DNA from: Paenarthrobacter ureafaciens
GTDB taxonomy: Bacteria; Actinomycetota; Actinomycetes; Actinomycetales; Micrococcaceae
Direction: 5' to 3'
DNA: 64,000 nt
NCBI RefSeq assembly: GCF_004028095.1
Contig: NZ_SBHM01000009.1
Coordinates: forward strand, 1-64,000
A program made the position numbers and the translations under genes. Positions 35,926-44,375 of the stretch are shown one piece after another (positions within the stretch are counted from its first letter, which is position 1; each line of letters opens with the position of its first letter). The notes beneath the pieces are model-generated. The model did no database searches, was not told the DNA's origin, and saw only the letters and a list, made by a program, of their open reading frames with translations.

Positions 35926-35973
35926 ATACAAGTCGACTCCTCGTGTAATGGTAATTCGAATCGGATGTCTAAA

Positions 35974-36011
35974 GTCATGGACCCGCTGGTATGGCCCTGC
36001 GGGTCCATGAC
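35974..36011 (-). terminator. Candidate terminator after the SDR gene
   Basis: GTCATGGACCCGC (35974-35986) and GCGGGTCCATGAC (35999-36011) are perfect 13-bp inverted repeats with a 12-base loop. On the minus strand the stem is followed by a short TTTAGA. It lies 15 bases after the stop of the SDR gene, the last gene of the transporter-isomerase-SDR operon. Confidence 0.65.
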
Positions 36012-36025
36012 GGACATCAGAACTG

Positions 36026-36814
36026 CTACTTCGAGCTGGGTCGCCCGGGGATATGGCTAAGAATGGACTTGGAGAAGCCGCCGTCGACACAGATGTCTTG
36101 CCCTGTGACGTAGCCCGAGAGAGGACTCACGAGAAATTCGATCACGTTGGCAATGTCTACTGGTTCTCCGATCCTTGCCAGCGGGATGATGTCTTCTCTG
36201 GCTTTCTTGATTTTTGGATCTTCATACATCTTTGCGGTCATCCTCGTTTGAGTCATGCCGGGGGACACGACGTTGACACGGATGCCGTCCGGCGCCCATT
36301 CCAAGGCAAGTGTCTGTGCCAGCATGGTCAAGGCAGCTTTGGTTGGGCTGTATGCGCCTGACCCGGCATGTGGCATCTGCCCTGACATTGAGGAGGTGAA
36401 ACATGCGGCTCCGTGGCTGGTTTTCAGGTGCGGGTAGCTTGCTTTGGCTAGGAGCCATGGTCCGCGGAGGTTCACCGAGAACATTGCGTCCCAGTCTTCA
36501 AGGGATACGTCGCACATGGCGCCGGGGTTGGCAACGCCGGCATTGGCTACCAGGGCGTCCAAGCCGCCGAATTCTGCGACGGCAGCTTCTACGAGCTGGC
36601 TCGGTACGTCGGGGTCGCCGAGGTCTCCCGCTAGCGCAATGGCGGTACCGCCCAACGACTCGACTGAGCGTACAACTTCGTCTTGGTTGCTGTTTGTGTC
36701 GTGGCCGCATACGGCGATCATCGGGCGCTCACCTCGAGCCAGGGCCGCCTCTGCGAGCCTCAGGGAGGCAGCTGCACCGATTCCACTACTTCCGCCACTG
36801 ACCAAAGCTCTCAC
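36026..36814 (-). CDS. Short-chain dehydrogenase/reductase
   Basis: The product has 262 residues from GTG 36814, with AAGAGGAG eight bases upstream; the frame is open further up but without a ribosome site. SDR landmarks are the cofactor loop SGGSSGIG near residues 6-13, NAG (ALVANAG), the catalytic Ser in SSMSGQMP, and YSPTK (Tyr and Lys). The end ICVDGGFSKS is typical. It should use NAD(P) to oxidise or reduce a hydroxyl or keto group. It is the last gene of the operon transcribed from the LacI-type promoter at 39.5 kb. Confidence 0.88.
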   Translation of the reverse strand: MRALVSGGSSGIGAAASLRLAEAALARGERPMIAVCGHDTNSNQDEVVRSVESLGGTAIALAGDLGDPDVPSQLVEAAVAEFGGLDALVANAGVANPGAMCDVSLEDWDAMFSVNLRGPWLLAKASYPHLKTSHGAACFTSSMSGQMPHAGSGAYSPTKAALTMLAQTLALEWAPDGIRVNVVSPGMTQTRMTAKMYEDPKIKKAREDIIPLARIGEPVDIANVIEFLVSPLSGYVTGQDICVDGGFSKSILSHIPGRPSSK

Positions 36815-36957
36815 TGTCCATACTCCTCTTGATGCGGATTCAAACGAAAAATGGCTATGTCTGCGCCAAGGTGTTCCATACCAGCACATTGCAAAGTTAT
36901 TCGCCTCGTGAATCACTAAGTTATTTGAACTCATTGTGAGTTCGGGTTTTCGTGGTT

Positions 36958-37779
36958 TTAGTTCTCGAGTTCCCAGCCGTGGTTCTTGAGGTCTTGCATT
37001 GCCTTCGCAAACTCTTGTACTGGGTTTTCCTCGCGGATGATTTCAAGAACGACGTTTTTGACTCCGCAGGTGTTCCTGACGACGCTGCCCAGCCCATCCC
37101 AGTCGATAACTCCGGTGCCGATGGGATCGTGACCCCAGCTTTCGATGCCGGTGTCTGAAATGTGCACGAGGCCGATGGACTCGTGATGCTCACGCAGGCT
37201 GGCCACAGGATTCTCACCGATATAGGCAGCATTGGCGACGTCGTAAACGATCTTGACTGAATCGTCGTTGATCGTGCTGACGACACCGGCCAAGTCCTGG
37301 ATGGTGGGGGTGAAGCAGTACGGGGTGTTTTCGAAGAGCAATCGTGTGCCAGCCGACTTGGCCAGAGGGATTAGACCTTCCAGACTTTCATACATCCATC
37401 CGTGGACGCTTTCGAGCGAGGGTGAAATCATGGGACGGCGCGTGCCGGTGGATATGACAACCTCGGGTACGCCCCAGTCGCAGGCCAGGTCAATCACTGA
37501 CTTGATGTGGTCAACGCTCTTGCGGCGCATGTTGGCGCCGGGGCTGGCCAGGTTGATGTCATACCCACCCGCGTTCAAGGACCTTATTTTGGCGCCGTAT
37601 TGGTCCAGTTTCGCTTGGATTTCCGTGCGTTCGGGGCTTGATAGTTCATCCGGCCAGCAGTGCGGAGAACTGACCGGAACCTCGAACGTTTTGTAGCCGT
37701 TGTCGACAAGCTCTGCTATCGCATCGATCGCTGTCGCTGACCAAAGATATGAAAACGTATTGATAATCATGCTTTTCAC
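36958..37779 (-). CDS. TIM-barrel sugar isomerase/epimerase
   Basis: The product has 273 residues from GTG 37779, which has GAGAGGG about ten bases upstream; ATG 37770 is the alternative. It has the AP-endonuclease-2/xylose-isomerase-like barrel pattern: a Glu in FENTPYC, Asp in IVYDVANA, His in VHISDTG and a final Glu in VVLEI, the usual metal ligands. Such enzymes isomerise or epimerise keto/aldo sugars or dehydrate them. It lies between the MHS transporter and SDR genes. Substrate unknown. Confidence 0.82.
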   Translation of the reverse strand: MKSMIINTFSYLWSATAIDAIAELVDNGYKTFEVPVSSPHCWPDELSSPERTEIQAKLDQYGAKIRSLNAGGYDINLASPGANMRRKSVDHIKSVIDLACDWGVPEVVISTGTRRPMISPSLESVHGWMYESLEGLIPLAKSAGTRLLFENTPYCFTPTIQDLAGVVSTINDDSVKIVYDVANAAYIGENPVASLREHHESIGLVHISDTGIESWGHDPIGTGVIDWDGLGSVVRNTCGVKNVVLEIIREENPVQEFAKAMQDLKNHGWELEN

Positions 37780-37886
37780 GTAGGTGAAACCCTCTCGGTT
37801 CCGCGCCATATAGAAGAAAGCTGTTCTTCATAACGCGATAGGAATTTTGCGCTGTGGCCGAGCCGCAACTGCTCCGTGGCTGCTGT

Positions 37887-39305
37887 CTATTTGGCGATCC
37901 TGGATGCGTCCACCATCGACGTCGTGCCCGTAGTCAGCTGTTGCCCTTCGAGTACTTCCGGGTCAACGAGGGCCACAGTGGGACGGTCACCTCGGTTGCC
38001 GGTCTCCGGCAGCGTGAAGTAAACGACGAGGCAGAGGGCGACGACGACGATCATGTAGACGGCGACGAGCATCGGCTGTCCGGCGCCAACGAAAGCGGCG
38101 GCGATGAGCGGTGCGGTGCCACCAAAGACGGCAATCACAATTTGATGTGCGAAACCGATGCCGGAAACCCGGACGGATGCCGGGAAGAGTTCGGCCTGGA
38201 TGGTCGGATAGACCGACTGCCAGATACCGAGAACAACCCAACCGGAGGCCGATACGAGGACGTATACCCAGAAGCCAGGCTGGTTGAGGAGCAGAAGCAA
38301 GGGGTAGAAGAGCACGATCATGCCGATGGCGCCGATGATCGGGAAGATTTTGCGCCGGCCAAGTCGGTCGGAAAGCGCGCCGCAGATCGGCACGACAATG
38401 ACGAGCAAGGCCAGCCCGATTACGCTTCCGGCGAGCGTGGACGAGAGGTCCCGACCGCTGGTGAGTTTGGCGTACGTGGGAAGGAAGGTGGCCCATGTGT
38501 AGTAGGCAACGGCCGGCGCGGAAAGCGCTGCTGCCTGAAGCAAGGCCTTCGGGTGCTCGCGAAGCAGGTCCATCAGTCGGGCCGCAGCAGACTTCTGGTC
38601 GACAAGGGATTCGGCTTCGAACTCAGGCGTTTCTTCAGCACGGGCCCGCATGATGAGGCCGACGATGCCGAGGATGCCGCCCACAACGAACGGGATGCGC
38701 CAGCCCCAGGCGGCGAGGTCGGCCGTCGAGAATGATGACGTCACCATTGCGGCTGCGCCGGTAGCTGCGAGGGTCGCAAGGCCACTGGCCATGTTGGTGA
38801 AGGAACCAAACAGGCCCCTTCGGTTTGCTGGAGCGTGCTCGACCATGAACGCGATGGCGCTCTGGCCCTCGCTGCCCGCCGAAATGCCTTGGATGATGCG
38901 CGCAACCAGGAAGAGGACGGGCGCCGCATAGCCGATGCTCGCAAATGATGGCGTGAGGCCGATGATGAGTGAGCCGAGCGCCATTCCGGAGACGGACAGA
39001 GTCAAGATGATCCGTCGTCCAAAACGATCTGCCAGTGGGGAGATGATGATGCCGCTAAGCGGCCGGACAACAAACCCGACGGCGTAGGTCAGGAGTGCGG
39101 CAATCAGGGAGGCGAACGGGGAGTCGCTGGGGAATATCTGCGACGAGAACACCGCCGCGAGCAGCCCATAGATGTACCAGTCGTACCACTCGACGAAGTG
39201 GCCGATCGTCCCTGCCACCAGGTTCAGGGTGCGGCGTGGGTGCTTGGACGTTTCGGGACGCCCTGAAGTGTCGGGACTGCCGACGGCTTCTTTTGAGGTC
39301 TTCAT
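37887..39305 (-). CDS. MFS transporter, MHS (metabolite:H+ symporter) family
   Basis: The product has 472 residues from ATG 39305, preceded by GGAGAG (the ATG at 39317 lacks this). The family hallmark FVEWYDWYIYG lies in the first helix, followed by RPLSGIIISPLADRFGRR and a second-half ALSDRLGRRK motif; twelve helices are expected. MHS proteins carry compounds such as shikimate, citrate, proline/betaine or alpha-ketoglutarate with protons. It is the first gene of a three-gene operon behind a LacI-type tandem operator. Confidence 0.9.
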   Translation of the reverse strand: MKTSKEAVGSPDTSGRPETSKHPRRTLNLVAGTIGHFVEWYDWYIYGLLAAVFSSQIFPSDSPFASLIAALLTYAVGFVVRPLSGIIISPLADRFGRRIILTLSVSGMALGSLIIGLTPSFASIGYAAPVLFLVARIIQGISAGSEGQSAIAFMVEHAPANRRGLFGSFTNMASGLATLAATGAAAMVTSSFSTADLAAWGWRIPFVVGGILGIVGLIMRARAEETPEFEAESLVDQKSAAARLMDLLREHPKALLQAAALSAPAVAYYTWATFLPTYAKLTSGRDLSSTLAGSVIGLALLVIVVPICGALSDRLGRRKIFPIIGAIGMIVLFYPLLLLLNQPGFWVYVLVSASGWVVLGIWQSVYPTIQAELFPASVRVSGIGFAHQIVIAVFGGTAPLIAAAFVGAGQPMLVAVYMIVVVALCLVVYFTLPETGNRGDRPTVALVDPEVLEGQQLTTGTTSMVDASRIAK

Positions 39306-39487
39306 TGAACTCTCCATGTTTTCACGTTTGGCGCTGTGGTTATAGTGCTGGTTCCCGGCTCCTACGGCGGAGGCGAGGATTGCTGTCTAACTGGTCCGAC
39401 AGGGTCGAAGGCCCGCGACGCGATTGCTGCGGCGTAAGGGCGCTGCTTGCTGATAGCGGAAAGGTTTTTATGAGTCCCAGGGCCCAA

Positions 39488-39548
39488 TGAGATCGGTTGC
39501 TGAGATCGGTTGCATTCAACGATACGAATGAACTGTGATGCTTGTCAA
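39488..39548 (-). promoter_or_regulatory. Promoter 1 with tandem LacI-type operator
   Basis: On the minus strand TTGACA (39543-39548), an 18-base spacer and TATCGT (39519-39524) form the promoter. Directly after it two 14-base sites, TGAGATCGGTTGCA (39501-39514) and TGAGATCGGTTGCT (39488-39501), lie in tandem, overlapping by one base. They fit TGNNANCGNTNNC(A/T), the central-CG half-symmetric pattern of LacI/GalR operators. It drives the MHS transporter operon. Confidence 0.82.
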
Positions 39549-39601
39549 TGTCCATGAGTTCGTATTGCGCGAGCCGATTCCGCTGAGGCCGCGAGGCTGC
39601 C

Positions 39602-40144
39602 TCAATCGACCGAAAGCGGGGCCTCGTTGTTGACGTCCTCAAACTGCACCCCGGACCATGTGCATTCCAGGCTGCCGTAGGTGGCCCAATACTCATCCCA
39701 GTGCGCAAGTTTCCACTGGTCGCGCTCCAAGCCACGCTGGATGAGGCGTGTGCGCAGAACGTCTTGGGGAACCCGGACCCGTATCACGGTGATCCCGGGG
39801 GAGGGCCAGTGGAAGTTGCTTGCCGCGCGGGTCAGGTATTCCGGATCGTCAAAGTAGGCTCCGAAGGGCGCATCGAGGACGACGGAGCGTCCGAGCCTTA
39901 GGTTTACGCCTGCAACATCCATGAGGGTCTCGTACTCAAGGGGCAGCAGGTTGTCGCGGTAGAAGTCGTTTGATTCGCGGTCTGTCGGGTCATGCCCCAT
40001 GGCGGTCAGGGTGAACTCGACGAAGCGGCCGCTCACCCGGTCTTTATCCAGGTATGCCGCTTGATGCTTCTCGGCCGTTTGTTGGGCAATGGTTGTTTTC
40101 CCTGAGCCTGCTGGCCCAATAACGATGAAGACGTGCGGGAACAT
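39602..40144 (-). CDS. Small P-loop kinase (AAA_33/gluconokinase-like)
   Basis: The product has 180 residues from ATG 40144. Walker A GPAGSGKTT lies at residues 9-17, with DKDR after strand 2 and a LID-type region RTRLIQRGLERDQWK. The size and layout match small-molecule kinases such as gluconokinase or shikimate kinase relatives. Its start overlaps the aldolase stop by one base (TAATG), so the two act together. I infer phosphorylation of a sugar acid, for example a 2-keto-3-deoxy acid ahead of the aldolase; this would be non-standard, as such kinases are usually PfkB type. Confidence 0.75.
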   Translation of the reverse strand: MFPHVFIVIGPAGSGKTTIAQQTAEKHQAAYLDKDRVSGRFVEFTLTAMGHDPTDRESNDFYRDNLLPLEYETLMDVAGVNLRLGRSVVLDAPFGAYFDDPEYLTRAASNFHWPSPGITVIRVRVPQDVLRTRLIQRGLERDQWKLAHWDEYWATYGSLECTWSGVQFEDVNNEAPLSVD

Positions 40145-40791
40145 TATTGGCGGGCCTCTGCCACTGCGGCGAGGAAGGACCGCGCCGCTTCGGAGACGCG
40201 CGTGAAGTCGCCGTCGGGCTGCCATGCCTTGGTTACGTAGCTGCCCACGCCGACGCCTGCCACACCCGCGGCAAACCATTCGCCGACGTTGTCCAGGGTT
40301 ACGCCTCCTGCAGGCATGATTGGCAGGTGTGCCAGGGGTGCCAGCACTGCCTTCGCGTAGGCAACTCCGCCGGCTTCGGTGGGGAAGAGCTTGATGATGT
40401 CGGCGCCCGCTTCGGCGGATTCAACGAGTTCGGTGGGTGTGTAGGCTCCGCTGATGGTTGGTACTTGATAGCGGTTTGCTGTGCGGATCATTGCGGGGTT
40501 CAGTTGGGGGCTGACAAGGAACGCGGCGCCGGCGCGAATGCACTCGTACGCGGCGTGCTCATCGAGCACAGTCCCCGCGCCAACGGCCACACCGGCGGGC
40601 CCATGCTTTGCGGCCAAGCGCCGGATCACCTCAACGGCTCCGGGAATCGACAGGGTGATCTCCAGTGCCCGGAAGCCCCCCTCGATGGCGGCCTCTGCGA
40701 CCTTCTCGGCGACTTCGGCACTGTCGAGTCGCACGATGAGGACGGCCCCGGACTCGTCGATGGTCTGCAGGGTACGAAGTTTTCTATTCAT
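40144..40791 (-). CDS. eda: KDPG/KDPGal-type aldolase
   Basis: The product has 215 residues with the bifunctional KHG/KDPG aldolase pattern: ALEITLS (Glu44), GAGTVLDEHAA, and the Schiff-base Lys134 in IIKLFPT, ending in PAGGVTLDNVGEWF. It splits a 2-keto-3-deoxy sugar acid phosphate to pyruvate and a triose derivative. A GAGAGG ribosome site precedes the ATG. The kinase follows with a one-base overlap. Its start lies about 100 bases from the operator pair of promoter 2, so it may be controlled from the same intergenic region. Confidence 0.9.
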   Translation of the reverse strand: MNRKLRTLQTIDESGAVLIVRLDSAEVAEKVAEAAIEGGFRALEITLSIPGAVEVIRRLAAKHGPAGVAVGAGTVLDEHAAYECIRAGAAFLVSPQLNPAMIRTANRYQVPTISGAYTPTELVESAEAGADIIKLFPTEAGGVAYAKAVLAPLAHLPIMPAGGVTLDNVGEWFAAGVAGVGVGSYVTKAWQPDGDFTRVSEAARSFLAAVAEARQ

Positions 40792-40856
40792 GGCGGCCTC
40801 TCGTATGGCCGGGGAGCATCTTTTTTCCAGCCATCCCCGGCTCTATTTATGTTTCG

Positions 40857-40915
40857 TTGACAAACTCTCCCACCATCCATAGTGTTATTGCAACCGATCT
40901 CAGCAACCGATCTCA
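40857..40915 (+). promoter_or_regulatory. Promoter 2 with tandem LacI-type operator
   Basis: TTGACA (40857-40862), a 17-base spacer and TAGTGT (40880-40885) are followed by TGCAACCGATCTCA (40889-40902) and AGCAACCGATCTCA (40902-40915). The operator pair is the same as at promoters 1 and 3, in the same orientation relative to transcription. It drives the oxidoreductase-lacI operon, so the LacI protein probably controls its own synthesis. Confidence 0.85.
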
Positions 40916-40933
40916 TACAAGGGGGTATTGCGG

Positions 40934-41920
40934 TTGAGTCAAGTACGAACAATCATTCTCGGAGCTTCCCATTGGCATGTTCCGCTATGCGCGCAAGCCA
41001 TCGCCGAAGAACACGAAGTAGTTGGCGTTGGCGACGACGATGTGACCCGTGTGCAGGTGACGGATCTGGCAAAGGTGTGGGAGGCGCCGGTTGAAGGCGA
41101 TTGGCGGAAGCTGGTCGATCTGCCCGACATAGGACTGGCATACGTCTTTGGTCCCCACGAGGGGATGGCAGAAAAATGCCTGGCCCTGATCGAGCGGGGT
41201 ATTCCGTTCGTGGTGGAAAAACCCTTGGGCACTTCCCTGAGCGAGCTATCCACCGTGCGTCAGGCCGCAGATGCTGCGGGCGTGCCGGCGACTGTGCCCT
41301 TGGTCCAGCGTGGCGGGCCCACGGATCAGTGGCTGGCCAAGGCAGGCCGGCCTACCTACCAGCGGGCGTCGTTTATTGCCGGTCCACCCTCACGCTATCT
41401 GGACAATGCCAACCCTTGGATGCTGGATCCGGCCAAAGCGGGCGGGGGTTGCCTGGCCAATCTGGCTCCGCATTTTGTCGACCTGTTTCTCAGGGGCACT
41501 GGCGAGTCAGAGGTGCAGGTGCAGTCAAGGCTTTCTTCGGTTCTTCACAACCAGGGCGTTGAGGATCATGCAAGCCTTATCCTCACTACACCCGAGGGCA
41601 GGGAAGCCATTGTGGAGGTTGGTTACGCATTCCCTTCATCGGCACTGAAGCGCTATTGCAGCTTCACCTCGGTTGGTGACGCTGGGTTCGCCACCGTTGA
41701 TTCCGACGGCACAGCTACTTTCACGTCTACGACGGGCACTACGGAGATCGACAAGCTCAATGTCGACAGCGACCCTCTGTACGATCCGTTTGTCCGAAGT
41801 GTAGCCCGGACGCTGGAAGATGGATTCCGGGGCCTGACAACGCTGGCCCAGCTCGAAGATGTCATGCGTCCCATTTGGCGGGCGTATGACGACCAGCACG
41901 GAGGAAGAAAAAATGTCTGA
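40934..41920 (+). CDS. Gfo/Idh/MocA-family oxidoreductase 1
   Basis: The product has 328 residues. The TTG at 40934 is eight bases after AAGGGGG and is preferred over the TTG at 40928. The Rossmann loop is short and divergent (IILGASHWHVP), then the family EKP motif appears as VVEKPLG, and the catalytic-domain His in LAPHFVDLFL. These enzymes oxidise sugar or cyclitol hydroxyls with NAD(P). It heads the operon with lacI, VOC and isomerase genes. Its stop overlaps the lacI start by eight bases. Confidence 0.85.
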   Translation: MSQVRTIILGASHWHVPLCAQAIAEEHEVVGVGDDDVTRVQVTDLAKVWEAPVEGDWRKLVDLPDIGLAYVFGPHEGMAEKCLALIERGIPFVVEKPLGTSLSELSTVRQAADAAGVPATVPLVQRGGPTDQWLAKAGRPTYQRASFIAGPPSRYLDNANPWMLDPAKAGGGCLANLAPHFVDLFLRGTGESEVQVQSRLSSVLHNQGVEDHASLILTTPEGREAIVEVGYAFPSSALKRYCSFTSVGDAGFATVDSDGTATFTSTTGTTEIDKLNVDSDPLYDPFVRSVARTLEDGFRGLTTLAQLEDVMRPIWRAYDDQHGGRKNV

Positions 41921-42908
41921 CTTGAGTATCGACGTCGTCGCTAAAGCCGCCGGAGTCCATCGGTCAACGGTTTCGCGGGCGTTCTCGCGCCCGGAGGCGG
42001 TGAAGAGTGAAACGCGCGAGCACATCCTCCGGGTTGCCGAGTCACTGGGCTACACGATGAATCCACTCGCCCAGGCGCTTCGGCGGAAGACGAGCACCAT
42101 CATTCCGTTGATCGTGCCAGACATTACCAATCCCTTCTTCGCAGAACTCGCCAAAACGATGACCCAGGCAGCCGACGAGCGCGGCTATCAGTTGATGCTC
42201 TGCGTCACCAACGGCGACCCTGCGAAAACTGATGGCTACTTCACGGCAATGCAGGCGATGTATGCCCCCTTCGGAATCGTTGCCCCGTCCACCAAGGTCG
42301 ACACCGAGGCCCTGAAACGCTTTGACTTCGGCCACAAGGTAGTGGTGATCGACCGTGTGGAAGGAGATTCTTCGGTGCCTACGGTCACCGTCGATAGCCG
42401 TCGAGGGATCATGCTTGCCCTGGAGCACCTGCACGGACTCGGGCATACGTCGATCGGCTACGTATCCGGCATCGCCGGCACGCATACCGCACAGGACCGG
42501 ATTGAGGCCTACCGTGAACTCACGGCCCAGAGCGGCAGCACCCCTATCGTCCTGGACAGTGGGTCGGACCTTGACGCCGGTACCCGGGGTGCGGAGCACT
42601 TCCTGCAAATGGACAACCCACCAACGGCCATCATTGCAGCAAACGACATGGTGGCGTTCGCCGTGATTTCTGCGCTGGGCCGCAACGGCGTGCGTGTACC
42701 GGAAGATGTCTCGGTTGTCGGTTTTGATGGTCTGGCGCTTGGTGCCCGGTTCAACCCTGCTCTGACAACTGTGCGGCAGCCCATCGCCGATATGGGGCAC
42801 ATCGCCATCGAGTTGGCCGAGAAGCAAAACCTGGATGGGTCGGTGGACCACATAGTCCTCGAACCCGAACTTCTGGTCCGTGGTTCGACCTCGGGACCGC
42901 GCAAATGA
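41913..42908 (+). CDS. LacI/GalR-family transcription regulator
   Basis: The product has 331 residues from ATG 41913, with GGAGGAAG upstream. The N-terminal helix-turn-helix reads SIDVVAKAAGVHRSTVSRAFSRPEAV, followed by the hinge PLAQALRRKTS and a periplasmic-binding-protein-like ligand domain (PLIVPDITNPFFAEL, IIAANDMVAFAVISAL, VVGFDGLALG). It is the natural candidate to bind the three tandem TGNNANCGNTNNC(A/T) operators in this region. It overlaps the upstream oxidoreductase by eight bases and the downstream VOC gene by four. Confidence 0.93.
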   Translation: MSDLSIDVVAKAAGVHRSTVSRAFSRPEAVKSETREHILRVAESLGYTMNPLAQALRRKTSTIIPLIVPDITNPFFAELAKTMTQAADERGYQLMLCVTNGDPAKTDGYFTAMQAMYAPFGIVAPSTKVDTEALKRFDFGHKVVVIDRVEGDSSVPTVTVDSRRGIMLALEHLHGLGHTSIGYVSGIAGTHTAQDRIEAYRELTAQSGSTPIVLDSGSDLDAGTRGAEHFLQMDNPPTAIIAANDMVAFAVISALGRNGVRVPEDVSVVGFDGLALGARFNPALTTVRQPIADMGHIAIELAEKQNLDGSVDHIVLEPELLVRGSTSGPRK

Positions 42909-43534
42909 GCGCGGCACAGCAGCATGGTCTCCAGCGTCTGCCGGGGCTTCGGCACACGGACCACGTCGGGTTGACTGTTCCCAACCTTGAAGAAGGCGTC
43001 CGATTCTTCGTTGACGTCCTCGGCGCCGAGGAGCTGTACCGTTCCGAACGGGGGCCGGATGAAGAATTCATGCCCACCAACTTCGAGGTGCCAGCAGATG
43101 CCAAGCTCACTCTCGCCATGCTGCGCCTGCCACCAAACCTCAATATCGAACTTTTCGAATGGAGCAGCGCCGAGCGGCGCGGGACTCCACCCCGGCACTG
43201 CGACGCCGGAGGACACCACCTGTGCTTCGTGGTCGACGACGTCGATGAGGCCATTGCCGTGCTGCAGGAAACGCCTGGGGTACGGGTGCTCGGTGAACGC
43301 AAGGAAGTCGCCGGCGACAGCCCTCGCGTAGCCGGCAACCGCTGGACCTACTTCATCACCCCATGGGGGTTGCTGATGGAAATCGTGGACCGATCCCGCG
43401 TCCCATCTCCGCCCCGGCTGGTCGGTCCAACGGACTGGGCAGCCATTCCAAACACTTCAGAAAGGACAACGAACAATGCGGCTAGCGGGTCACACACTCG
43501 GCACCCCGAACCACACGGTTCCCCAAGCACTTAG
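42905..43534 (+). CDS. VOC (glyoxalase/dioxygenase-fold) protein
   Basis: The product has 209 residues. A vicinal-oxygen-chelate fold is visible: an N-terminal His in LRHTDHVGLTVPNLEEGVRFF, a mid-protein HHLCFVVDDVDEAI, and a C-terminal Glu in PWGLLMEIVD. These can be metal ligands. The start overlaps the lacI stop (ATGA). The last 20 codons run into the next gene, overlapping it by 59 bases, so the C-terminal tail (TTNNAASGSHTRH) is probably not part of the fold. Reaction unknown. Confidence 0.8.
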   Translation: MSAAQQHGLQRLPGLRHTDHVGLTVPNLEEGVRFFVDVLGAEELYRSERGPDEEFMPTNFEVPADAKLTLAMLRLPPNLNIELFEWSSAERRGTPPRHCDAGGHHLCFVVDDVDEAIAVLQETPGVRVLGERKEVAGDSPRVAGNRWTYFITPWGLLMEIVDRSRVPSPPRLVGPTDWAAIPNTSERTTNNAASGSHTRHPEPHGSPST

Positions 43535-44375
43535 TCTCTTCCGGGCCGCAGGGCTCGACGCTGCCGAAGTCATCTACCAGAATGACTACAAATCCGGCCT
43601 GCCCCTGGGCGACCGGCACTCGGCGATGGAGGCACTCAAAGCGGCCGAAGGCGAAGGTGTACCCATCGTGGGACTAACGCCTTACACCACGGCCATCAAC
43701 TCGCTGGACAACACTGAGTGGAGTAAAGGCGTAGACGAGTTCCGTGGCGCGATCGATACCGCGCAGTTGCTCGGCGCCGACCGGGTCCGCGTCTACGCCG
43801 GATCCTGGCAGCCCGGAGACTCAGACCACGCCGCGCGGTGGGGGCAGCTGCGCAAGGCGCTGGAGACCCTTGCCCCCGAAGCCCAGCAGGCTGGCGTCCG
43901 CCTCTGCGTCGAGAACCACTTTGGCACCATGACGCAGACTGCAGCGGACACCGCGGCCTTGGTCCGGGAAATCGCCCAGCCCTCTGTACGGGTGCTCTAT
44001 GACCAGGCCAACCTGACCTTCACGCACGACGAAAGCTACGAAGAAGCCTTCGCCGTCCAAGGCGACCTGATAGGCCACGTCCACGTGAAAGACCTCGTCT
44101 TCACAGATCCCAACGCGGCCTTCCGTGCCACCGAGACGGCCCGCGTCAACGCCTCCGAGCGTGCAGTCCGTTCGCGCGTGGTCGGAAGCGGCGTTGTTCC
44201 GTGGTCCCAGATCCTCGCCTCTCTGCTCCAGCACGGCTACGACGACGTACTGAGCATCGAACTCGAATACCGCTGGCACCCCCAAGACCTCCCCGCGCCC
44301 GAGGACGGATTCAGCGAATCCGTCTCTGTCCTGCGCTCAATGCTCACAAATCTGGCTGAAGTAAGGAACGCCTGA
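43476..44375 (+). CDS. TIM-barrel sugar isomerase/epimerase or dehydratase
   Basis: The product has 299 residues from ATG 43476, preceded by GAAAGGA. Barrel ligand motifs are visible: CVENHFG (Glu), VLYDQANL (Asp), HVHVKDLVF (His) and LSIELEY (Glu). The strand-4 segment VRVYAGSW resembles 3-dehydroshikimate dehydratases as well as sugar isomerases. It starts 59 bases inside the VOC gene and ends one base into the next oxidoreductase. I favour a sugar or cyclitol 3-keto intermediate as substrate, with dehydroshikimate-type dehydration as alternative. Confidence 0.82.
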   Translation: MRLAGHTLGTPNHTVPQALSLFRAAGLDAAEVIYQNDYKSGLPLGDRHSAMEALKAAEGEGVPIVGLTPYTTAINSLDNTEWSKGVDEFRGAIDTAQLLGADRVRVYAGSWQPGDSDHAARWGQLRKALETLAPEAQQAGVRLCVENHFGTMTQTAADTAALVREIAQPSVRVLYDQANLTFTHDESYEEAFAVQGDLIGHVHVKDLVFTDPNAAFRATETARVNASERAVRSRVVGSGVVPWSQILASLLQHGYDDVLSIELEYRWHPQDLPAPEDGFSESVSVLRSMLTNLAEVRNA

